Shown one piece after another: positions 55,268 through 64,000 of a DNA stretch of 64,000 nucleotides. How positions within the stretch are numbered: the stretch's first letter is position 1; every line of letters starts with the position of its first letter. The stretch is from Lagopus muta. Taxonomy: Eukaryota > Chordata > Aves > Galliformes > Phasianidae. The position numbers and the translations under genes are program-made. A model generated the notes under the pieces. It did not search any database. It was not told the origin of the DNA and saw nothing but the letters and a program-made list of their open reading frames with translations. The stretch covers positions 6,216,001 to 6,280,000 of the forward strand of contig NC_064447.1 of NCBI RefSeq assembly GCF_023343835.1. The letters are read 5' to 3'.

Positions 55268-58200
55268 GTGAGCGGGAGCCGTGAGGGGGGCGGCGGGCGG
55301 GAGCGGCGCTGCAGCTGTGGGGGCGGCGCGGGGCGGGTCAGAACCGTGCCGGGTTGTGCTGTGCCACAGTGTGCTGTGCCATAGTTTGCTGTGCCATACT
55401 GTGCCATTCTTTGCCGAGGGGCTGCGCTCCCGGCGCTTTCCCGCCCGTGCCCTTCATGGCGGCTTCCCCCGGCTGGGTTCCACGCGGTACCGCGATGTTT
55501 TGTCCCGCAGTTCGGCCCCGCGTTGGGCCGTGTCTGCTCGCCCCGAAACACCCTCGGGACAGACGCGCTTCCGTGAGGTGGTGCCGCGCTCGTGGCCGTG
55601 GCTTTTAATTTGTAACAACGTCGCGGGTTCGTCTTAGGAAATAGAGCATGAGAGGCAATAAAAACAAGAAATGTCGCGTTCCTTCGGGCCGCGGCTGCGG
55701 GGGGAACGCAGCGCTGCGCTGCCCTCCGTGCTGCTGGGCGCACAGCTGGTAACGCGGCTGCACATCGCAGCATCTCCTCCGAGCGCTCCGCTGGTGGAGG
55801 TGGGTCAGTGAGGTCCCTGTGACTGCTTTTCTTTCTGCTGAGCAGCAAAGGATGAGCGTGGAGAGAAGCGTTTTCTAAATGAAGTTGCTGCCAATACGCA
55901 TCTCACTGAGAAACGTAAAGCTGGTGGTTTTTGGTGGTTGGTCTGATTGTAAGAGCTTGAATGGGGTCTGACAGCCCTGATCAGGGTGCACTCACGCAAG
56001 ATTTGGATCATGCAGTTGCAGTATCACAGTGGTCTATGGCTTCTGGTCCTTACTGAAACTAGAGAAACGTTTCAAAGCAGCAAGACTGAACTGCAGTGTG
56101 TGACAGGAAAATCAAGTGCATAAAACAAACCTGAGCGCAGTGAGTGAGGCAGCAGTACTGCAGGAAGTGATCCGGGAGGGTCAGGCTGAGCACATAGTGT
56201 GCAGCATTGCAGGCAAGAGCCATGCTCAGATACAGACACAGCAGTGTTCTCATTATGAGGGCTGGTCCTTGGGTGCTACTCAGTGCTTGAGGAGTGGTAG
56301 GTCTGCCTGGGTTTGGTATTATGCTTGCAGACAAAGCAAAGGATGTTGATGCAAGTCAAAAATTCAGAGAAACTGAGTTCAAGTTTAGAAGGAAAAGGTG
56401 AGAGGAATGTTTGAGGCAAGAAAAACGTAATCTCTTGTTTTCTTGTAGCTAAAGAGCGTAGAGCAAGTGGTATCCTGGGTTTGCAGCAAAGAAGAATTGG
56501 GCTGTGCTGGTTATGTTTGACTTCTTACCTGAGAGCTGAAGTACATGTTTCCCTGTGAAAGCTCCAGATTGGGTTGGGTTTGTTGTGTGTGTAAGGGACC
56601 TAGCAGTCAGCCCTGGTGAGCTCACTGTGAGCTGTCTGTGTTCCTGCCTTTTCAACTCTGGCAGAATCCCACCTTGTATTCCTCGTCAGTGAGCTGTGCA
56701 GAACTCACTGACCTTGCTGTTAAAAATTAGCTCAGTGTATAGGAAGTATATTATGGTAAGTTATGAGAGCAGAATTAACCAGGGCTGTCCCTTAGGGAAT
56801 GCTTTTTTTTTTTTTTAATGTTCATAAAGTTAGAGTTCTGCCGAAGTTGTAAACAATATGCCTGTTTAGTGGGAGAGTTACTGCTTTTCATCAGCAGGTG
56901 TTGGATCTGAAACTTCTGTTTCTATTTGTTTGAATACAGTTTGAGATTTGCTTGAGCAGATTGGCTAAAGGCACGTTGTGGTTGTTTGCATGTCATTTTC
57001 CTTGCTAAGTGGCAATAGTTGTAGTTTAATCTGCTTTTCCAGTGGTGAAACAAGATTGCACAGCACAATCTCACAGCCTCTCTCACTGTCAGTGCTTCTG
57101 GTGGATTTTTTTGGGCCCTTGGCACTTTTGTACCCTTTGGTTAGCAATGGCAGGGCTGTTAAGGGTGTCAGAGGAGGAGGCCTTCGCACGCTGCATGCTG
57201 GTATTGGCTACTTGTGACAGTGGTCTGAAAAGGCCATTGCTTCGCTTGCCCTGAGCTCTGAAATTGGGCTGGAATCTGCTCTGTAAGGCTGTGTTTTTGA
57301 AGAGTTTGATTGAACATGTCCTGTGCTTTCCAGCTTTGGTGGAAGGCCTCAGAACTTAAACATGATATCATTGTTTCTAAATGCAAAGAACAACGTTTCC
57401 TACCTGTTGCCTTTTGTTACCTCCAGTGTGTTTCTGCTTGTTGCTGCTATGCTTGGTATTTTCATTGTTCCCTGATAACACAAAGATTTTTTTGCCATTA
57501 GAGCTGCATGCTGAGCATTTCTCCTGGCTTGGTCACATGCCCTGCCCGTAGCCCTGTGCCTGGAGGCTTCCTTCACAGCTGATTCATTTCCTGAAGCAGT
57601 GTCCATGCTATACATTGTTTCCTCTGTGTGAACAATAAATCATCCCATAGCTCCAGGCAGCACGAAGAAGCAAATATAGTTAAATCTGTTGGTGTTTTTT
57701 TCAATTTCTGAACACCTGACTTCTTAAACTCTCATGTGTTAATGTATTTTTAAAGTAATAAATAGAAAAGCCATTAAAACTTTCTGTATCTGTGAGTTTT
57801 GTAGTGTGCTATTGCCCTGAATGCGGTCTCTAAACAGAAGAGCATTCAGAATCTTATGTGTTTCGCTAAGCTGCTGGCAAAACACTTCATCACTCTGATG
57901 CCATCGTCAGCAGTGCTATGACAATTCCTGGTGGGTTTTTGCTTCATCTCCAGTCCCCAGCAGAGCAACAGATCTGTCACAGTTCCTCTGAGGGTTTAGC
58001 ATTTCAGAGCACAGACTTGGCTTATCTAAAATCAATGTCTAAAGATTGACTTTAAGTATTTCTGAGAAAGAAAATCTGCTTCTGTGCAGTACCTTTATTG
58101 TCATGGTGTGGGAAATTGCATGTCCAGTAGGAGGAACAAGCTTGTTTGCACTTTAGCTCTTTCATTCCAAGAAATGGATAACAGAGTAGTTTGGAAGTGA

Positions 58201-61200
58201 GGGCTGTGTTGTATCTCTGTGTGCCAGTGTGTCAGCAAACCAAAGGGTCTGTGGTGACATTATAGCAAGTAAATTAATTTGGCACAGTGTATTCCTGGCT
58301 ATCAAACCAGTCTGGCTTCTTCAGAATGCTCCGCGTTCCATCCCCACAGGAGGTTCAATAATGGTACATAAATCTTACCGTCGTTTATGCTGACCACAGC
58401 TCTGCTGCTGGATGGAACTTCATTCCCAAATTTGCAATAATGTGACTTATTGCTGCGAAATATCATCACAGTTACGAGCATTTGACTTCAAGTAGGCAGG
58501 CTGAAGTAGCTGTAGTGTCATTACTTTCAGAATTACACTGTCAGGCTTAAACTCTCCCATTTTCACTGTGTCCCGTCCCACTGTCAGTATCCACAGCAGG
58601 AACCTCAAACTGTGATCCATACATTAACTGCAGAGGATTTGTAGGCATTGCTGTTCTGTTCTGGAGCAGCACACAACCCAGAGTTATTGCTGCAGGAGAT
58701 GTTTGAGTCAACTCAACCTTGAATGGTTTCAACCTGAGCAGTTTGCACCCCTGCATTCAGAAAACAAATATTGATTTATGAGAGGAAAGATATGGCTGTG
58801 ATCCGTACGTAGTAATTGAAGCTCTTGCAGCTTTAAGGTGATGTGAAATTTCTCTAATTAGTTTACATTTTTCTTATACGATGTCTGCGTGTCAAACTCT
58901 TATGTTCTTCTTTTTTCATTATTATTATTGTATAAATGCATTTTAAAAACAACAGAGGAAGGAAGGGAGTATTTCTTGTGCTTTGTGTACCCTCCTTTGT
59001 ACGACGAAGGGAAGTGATCTTTGTTATGTGTTACTTTGAAGAAGACAGACAGACTTGCTTGACCATGTAAAATTCAGAAACGTAACACAAGCTTTTCAAA
59101 CTTCATGTAGTTTTCTGCCACCTGTTGTAATCTGTACTTCTATTTGTAGACTTCATTAGACAGCCTTCAAACCTTGACTCATAAGATAATAAAGCTGTAA
59201 TTTGCCACCTTTCTGACCAGTATTTCTGTGCTTGAGAGGGCAGAGAGTTGATTAAATATGGCCTGGATGAATGAATGGTGTGTGACAGTGCAGTCAAACC
59301 AGCTGCAGTCTGTAAAGTGTCACTGCTGCCAATAGAAGGGCTGCTTTCTAATGAGCCTCTTTCCAAAATTACTTCCCAGCACCTGCTGCTGCACACTTAC
59401 CTGCTGCTGCACACTTACCTGCTGCTGCACACTTACCTGCTGCTGCACACTTACCTGCTGCTGCACACTTACCTGCTGCTGCACACTTACCTGCTGCTGC
59501 ACACTTACCTGCTGCTGCACACTTACCTGCTGCTGCTGTTTGCTGGTTTTTGCTCCTTGCACCCTCGACTTTAAGGTGCTTTCTAAGAAATTCCCTGAGT
59601 TGCTGTGAGAAGCACTGAGGGACAAATACTGCGTAGTTCTCCTTCCTGTGTTAGCATGTGCACAAGCATTCCCAATTCACTTGGTTGATTAGGGGTTATT
59701 CTGCTTGTCTCATTGTGCTTAACAGTTATTTTCACTCTGCTTCAGGATTAAAAGGAAATTTGAGTGTTTTAAAATTGCACAGTGATGAGAAATATTGCTT
59801 GTACATGTGTATCTATGTTAAGTTAGGGACCAGAGGCAACCGTGGTGACTGTAGTAGCGGTGGGCAGTGTGTTAATTGTGCTGTTCTTCTTTTAGGTACA
59901 TGTATCATGTCTTGACTAAAAACACAACAGTGACAGATCACAACCGCAATCTCCTGGTGGAAACTATCCGTTCTATAACAGAGATCCTTATATGGGGGGA
60001 CCAGAATGACAGCTCGGTGTTTGAGTAAGTACCTGCAGGCAGTTCAGCTCTGGCTGTGGGGAATGATGAGTTACACAGATTCCTGGTTTTCAAAGATAAA
60101 TTTTTCCAAGACAGTTTCCTTCTGATGGTCGTGAAAATACCCTGTCCTGTAGTAGAGAGCTAAGCAGGATCACGTTCTTGTGTCATGAAACAGAATTTGC
60201 TTCTGTTAATGAGAGCTCCAACTTCAGAGATCCTTCTATATACACTGTTTCTGACTCACATCTTTTGACATAGGTACAAAAATCAAACCTAGTAGTGCTC
60301 AGATTTATTCACTGCTTCTGTTAAAATGAAATGATGCTCATTTGTTCATCGTAGTTTCTGTGATACTCCTAATGATATCTTGTTCTAGCTATGATACGTA
60401 ACATATATTAGATATTATTTTAATCCTTGTAAAATAGTGTGGCAGTAAAAATAACTTGAAAAGGGGTATTGATTTTTCCTATCTGTATTGTAGCTTCATG
60501 AAATTTTTCCCAGCCTTCTCTACCGGAGGGGATTAGCAGCTTTCTCCTTCTTTTAATGCACATAAAAGTATAACAAGAAACAAACCAACAGAAAAATAAA
60601 AGCTGTAGATACGTATTTGTGATGACCTGCTAGGAAAGAGACCATAATTTTCCTGTTAAATTATCTTTTTGCTCCTTGTCTGCTGGGTATTTGTTTATAG
60701 CTTACAATTCTTGCTTCCTGTTTGGTTGCACACTTAATGTGGTATTAAAGATAGGCAGTTGAAAATAGTGATTTGAGGCTGATAGCAGAAACTGTGGTTT
60801 AATGAATGCAGATGGAAGACCACGGGCAGGAAAACAAAAAACAAAACGCCAAAAAACTTGTGATCAGAAGTCAGATCCACAGTGTTGAAGACGAGGTGGA
60901 TTAGCTTAATAGGGGTACATGAGTATTAAACAAAACAGGCTTTGTTTAGAAGCTTTTCCCTTCAAAACTGTGAGTGCAAGTTAGGGAAGTTATCTGATAG
61001 GTTGGTTATACATAAATAACATAACTCTTATGTTTTGATGTTGTTTTACTGCATAATTTGACTGTTTAAATGTTCTAGGTTTTGAGGGTTTTGAAAATAA
61101 AGCTTTGCACGATATTTTTGCGTAAATGTAGATCATGCTGTTTGTCCAATGTGCTTTGAATTATCTTTGATATTAGTAAAATCATGTTCTTGTTAAATAC

Positions 61201-63170
61201 AGCAAGTGACTTGATGGCACCTCTTTATTTTAGCTTCTTCTTGGAGAAGAATATGTTTGTTTTCTTCTTGAACATCTTGCGCCAGAAGTCCGGCCGTTAC
61301 GTGTGTGTGCAGCTGCTGCAGACTCTGAACATCCTTTTTGAGAACATCAGTCATGAAACATCGCTGTGTAAGGGCACCTTTTGGAACTGCTCAGGATTAA
61401 ATGATCAAAATCTGATTTAATACACTTTCATACAATTTAGTTCTAGTGCCTCTTCAGAACAGTTTCTATGAATTCCTAATATTCCTTTTAGTTAAACGCT
61501 GTTGAAAATGTTGTAATTTGACTCTAGCTTGCCTTTTAATCTGAATTTTCATTAATGCAGTGGTTTGGTACTTCTGAAGCATTTTATATGTTTAAAGGTG
61601 TTCTTTAGGTCAGCAGATTAGTCATGGTCTGAAATGTTTGCATTGATGCTGCAGGTTATGCAGCAGAACTCTGTCATCTAATTTGTACTGGAACTGTTCT
61701 CCCTACTGGCATTCAGCCCACTGTGTTTACTTCGGTGTTTTCAGAAACAAAGAGGAGAGAGAATTAATTATTGGTTAAAAGTGTTCTGTGACTAGCAAGA
61801 GGAGGAAGTGCATGCCTAGCATGTGAAGGCCTTTGGAAGTATATAATTTTGGGGGTGGGAGGGAAGAATTCTGCATGTGTGTGTTACAAGTGTTATTTAG
61901 TACTGAACTAAGGAGGGATGGTCTCTTCTCAGTTAACAGATGTTCTTGGCAGTGAAGACACCTGCAGGGGAACAGTAAATCACTGTTTCTGCATGCAGCC
62001 ATCACTTGGGTTGTTTAGTTGTTACCTTGAAGCACTGAGTAGCTTGTTGCTAGCTGGTGTGTTAAATGCAGTTACTTACATACTAATTTGTTTTGATTAA
62101 TTTCTGTAATGTCTCTTATTTTTCAGACTACTTGCTATCTAATAACTATGTGAATTCTATTATTGTCCATAAGTTTGACTTTTCTGATGAGGAGATCATG
62201 GCATATTACATATCATTTTTGAAAACTCTTTCCCTGAAACTCAACAATCATACTGTGCATTTCTTTTACAATGAGGTAAGTAAGAAAAGGAGTTGCTGTA
62301 TAATGATGAGAGGACTTTTAATTAAAAAAAAAAAAAAAAAAGCACTGAAGACAGTTTGGCACATTTTTTGTTTAGTCTTCTGTCTAAACTTGTCCAACTT
62401 GCTGAGAATCATCTCTGATCATAGAAAAATTGTATTCTCATTAAATATGGAAGCGACTTTGACACCTCTTTGTTTTAGCATTTTCTTGGAGAAGAATGCA
62501 TTTGTTTTCTTGAACGTCTTGTGTCAGAAGTCTAAACTTGTCTAATGAATGATTTGTCCTGAATTTATTTTAGTCTCGATGACTGAGAATGAAGTTGTGA
62601 GGATCTCTGCAGAAGCATAGTAAAGAAGGTTCCTAAGATAGTGTTAAACTGGACTGCTTGAGCAATTCTGAAGTCTGCTTCATTGAGAATTCAACTTGTT
62701 TGAGCCTTGCTTTCTGTTTCTCCACTTGACTTTAGGAGGCTTAGTTGAAGTCTGATAAGAGTTGATCAAAGGCTGAAGGTGAAATAAGCTTATCCTTGCT
62801 CCGTGCCAGTTTTTGCCAGAAGAGGGCGTGAAAGCTCTGAAAGTGTGCAGAGCTAACATGGAAACCTCTTGATGCTCGAAGCAGTTGATTGTAATTCAGA
62901 GCTACGGAGCCAATTGACTGTGCATTGTGAAGTAATTTCAGTTACTTAAGTTGAGAGTAGAAGTTTTTCAGCAGTGCACGGAAAGCGTTCTTCATACAGA
63001 ATTCCAGCAGGCATATTGTCCATGTCGTGGTTAATTCACTGTGCTTTCTTTTCTCTTGCTGCAGCACACGAATGACTTCGCTTTGTACACAGAAGCCATT
63101 AAATTTTTTAACCACCCAGAAAGCATGGTCAGGATTGCTGTTAGGACTATAACTTTAAATGTCTACAAAG
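55188..63170 (+). CDS. CLEC16A: CLEC16A, N-terminal part (five coding exons; gene runs off the right edge)
   Basis: Exons 55188-55267, 59896-60024, 61234-61367, 62127-62275 and 63065-63170 join in frame to 199 codons, out of about 1,050 in human. The start gives [20 protein letters not shown], as in mammals, with A at -3. Residues from about 50 on belong to the FPL domain that defines the CLEC16A/TT9 family ([20 protein letters not shown], then [20 protein letters not shown]). Despite its name this is not a functional lectin: it is an endosome/lysosome-associated regulator of autophagy and mitophagy (with NRDP1/RNF41 and Parkin in mammals) and a major human autoimmune-risk locus. Conservation is close to identity, so errors in these exons are unlikely. 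The last exon ends in phase 1 and the next exon lies outside the window. Confidence 0.97.
55355..55409. repeat. Short tandem repeat, tgtgctgtgcca-type
   Basis: Three to four imperfect copies of (t)gtgctgtgcca(c/t)agt, ending in tactgtgccattc, just inside CLEC16A intron 1. Confidence 0.8.
59383..59537. repeat. 18-bp minisatellite, eight full copies
   Basis: The unit ctgctgctgcacacttac repeats eight times with no visible substitutions, then a partial ctgctgctg. Near-perfect identity implies recent expansion, so length polymorphism is likely. The 99-, 101- and 85-codon frames across it are repeat artefacts. Confidence 0.97.
59896..60024 (+). CDS. CLEC16A: CLEC16A coding exon 2
   Basis: 129 nt; [20 protein letters not shown], then [20 protein letters not shown] and VF. 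Acceptor ttcttttag, donor GTAAG. Confidence 0.97.
60025..61233 (+). other. CLEC16A intron 2
   Basis: 1.2 kb of AT-rich intron. Its last roughly 130 bases are the parent of the duplicated segment found in intron 4. Confidence 0.85.
61234..61367 (+). CDS. CLEC16A: CLEC16A coding exon 3
   Basis: 134 nt; [20 protein letters not shown], then [20 protein letters not shown] and ETSL. Acceptor tttattttag, donor GTAAGG. A decayed copy of its first half lies at 62479-62545. Confidence 0.97.
61368..62126 (+). other. CLEC16A intron 3
   Basis: 0.76 kb, GT-AG ends, no recognised element. Confidence 0.85.
62127..62275 (+). CDS. CLEC16A: CLEC16A coding exon 4
   Basis: 149 nt; [20 protein letters not shown], then [20 protein letters not shown] and [10 protein letters not shown]. 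Donor GTAAGT. Confidence 0.97.
62276..63064 (+). other. CLEC16A intron 4
   Basis: 0.8 kb, with a poly-A run near 62324-62341 immediately before the exon-3 duplicate. The remainder is unremarkable. Confidence 0.85.
62340..62545 (+). pseudogene. Degenerate duplicate of CLEC16A exon 3 and its upstream intron
   Basis: 62391-62478 aligns with the intron just before exon 3 (ttgtccaa...attaaata...gact...cacctctttgttttag) and 62479-62534 aligns with the first 60 or so exon bases, with a 3-base deletion. The copy reads [18 protein letters not shown] and then diverges into KLV and a stop at 62543; no donor follows. It lies in intron 4, about 1.25 kb downstream of the original. Confidence 0.85.
63065..63170 (+). 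CDS. CLEC16A: CLEC16A coding exon 5
   Basis: 106 nt; [20 protein letters not shown], then [15 protein letters not shown]. Donor GTATGC, phase 1. Confidence 0.97.
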
Positions 63171-64000
63171 GTATGCTTTCTATATCTAAAGAAATGGCAC
63201 GTGTGAGGGGTTTTGTTTATTTTGTGGGATTTGAAACTTCAGCATGTTGATGTGCTGCAGGTACACATTTTGATTTTTATGAAACAGGGTGTAAGCCTGT
63301 AGGTGTACTTGTAAATAGTACTATCTCACGTGTGAGACTGATTTAAAAAATGCACTGAAAGAGTGCCAAGCTTACATGAGGAACTTTAGTTTATCTTCCA
63401 GTAGAGATTGTGGTGTGGATGAATTTAAAAGCAAAAGAAATTTGAGAACATAAAGTATGTCGGGTTTTTTTAACTTACTTATAAACTTGAGTTTTATAGT
63501 ATATAAAGCAGTGAGTTTACTGGTGGTATCACTTCATTTCAAAGTGCAATAGAACATGACTGTAGCATTCCTAGGTACTGCAGCCTGTGTGAAGAAACAG
63601 ACCTAGATCATTTCCAGAGGTGCCCAATGAAAGCAGTAGCTAATTGCTGTACTGGGCATTCCAGTTGGGCATAGGGAAAATAATTGCATTGTGAGAATAG
63701 GTAAACACTGCCACAAGTTTTCCTGGAAAGGTGATGGATCTGTGTTACTTGAGATCCTAAAAACTCAACGAGGCCCTTAGCAGCCTGGTTCGAATGAGAA
63801 GTTAGCCCTGCTTTGAGAATGGGTTTGCACTACCCATCCTCCAAAAGTCTCCTCTCACTGAATTTTTCCCTGAATCTATAAACCATGTGAGAGACTGAAA
63901 ATATCAGTGACTTCTGTGGAAAAAATAGTGTATATGCATACTCTCCACTCCTGGAAGCAACATGCTTTGTAGATAGTAGTATGAATTATGAAATATGTTT
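63171..64000 (+). other. CLEC16A intron 5 (partial)
   Basis: Begins GTATGC and runs off the window; the next exon is not present. Contains an old CR1 remnant. Confidence 0.85.
63735..63885 (+). mobile_element. Old CR1 3' remnant
   Basis: cgaggcccttagcagcctgg, cctgctttgagaatgggttt, then cctccaaaagtctcctctca and a tail-like gaatctat follow the order of blocks in the CR1 3' end, with many substitutions. Confidence 0.6.

Larger units (their letters stand above)
55268..59895 (+). other. CLEC16A intron 1
   Basis: 4.6 kb. The first 500 bp remain CpG-rich; it then becomes ordinary AT-rich intron. Contains a short gtgctgtgcca repeat near its 5' end and the 18-bp minisatellite near 59.4-59.5 kb. No gene seen. 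Confidence 0.85.

Noticed and set aside
59383-59537. Possible CRISPR-like array
   Set aside because: Units are contiguous with no variable spacers, in a vertebrate intron; this is a minisatellite.
59275-59625. Repeat-coded frames (HTYLLL and QQQVSV units)
   Set aside because: An 18-bp unit is divisible by three, so all frames without stops stay open. They are in an intron and have no start context or conservation.
62480-62545. The exon-3 duplicate as a functional alternative exon
   Set aside because: No 5' splice site follows, and the reading frame ends in a stop after the similarity is lost; treated as a pseudo-exon unless transcripts show otherwise.

Overview
This is a vertebrate, almost certainly avian, window. 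Genes are long and intron-rich with GT-AG introns. There are two sharp CpG islands, and the dominant interspersed repeat is the CR1 LINE with its typical 3' tail (attctatgattct), as in birds and especially galliforms. The gene order TVP23A - CIITA - DEXI - CLEC16A matches the conserved syntenic block of human 16p13. I cannot fix the species from the sequence alone; chicken or a close relative is the best guess.

Layout. (1) 1-5.3 kb: TVP23A on the minus strand. The first four coding exons are inside the window, the rest lies left of base 1, and the gene starts in a CpG island at about 4.88-5.56 kb. (2) 5.6-24.2 kb: no coding exon recognised. It holds CR1 fragments, a possible old LTR-like segment and presumably the CIITA promoter(s) and 5' untranslated exon(s). 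(3) 24.2-41.9 kb: CIITA on the plus strand, 18 coding exons assembled here into an uninterrupted 1,141-codon frame in which every junction has matching phase: acidic N-terminus, basic cluster, one 1,714-nt exon carrying the NACHT/NTPase domain, then leucine-rich-repeat exons, three of them 84 nt long. (4) 41.9-53.7 kb: intergenic and UTR sequence between two genes that converge tail to tail. (5) 53.8-54.1 kb: DEXI, a single-exon 93-codon frame on the minus strand. (6) 55.2-63.2 kb: the first five coding exons of CLEC16A (plus strand), continuing to the right of the window. DEXI and CLEC16A are head to head with 1,065 bp between start codons inside one large CpG island.

Functional picture. CIITA is the master co-activator of MHC class II transcription. 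CLEC16A is an endosomal/mitophagy regulator, DEXI a small conserved membrane-associated protein, and TVP23A a Golgi membrane protein. The neighbourhood is a known immune/autoimmune synteny block, not an operon.

Most notable observations. A degenerate duplicate of CLEC16A exon 3 with its upstream intron lies in the following intron. An 18-bp minisatellite in CLEC16A intron 1 presents eight consensus 5' splice sites on the antisense strand. A 102-nt, stop-free, frame-preserving first intron in TVP23A would add 34 residues if retained. An in-frame stop just upstream of the CIITA start forbids N-terminal extension through that exon. A likely 3'UTR intron in DEXI lies 102 nt past the stop. I found no evidence of a wholly new multi-gene system.
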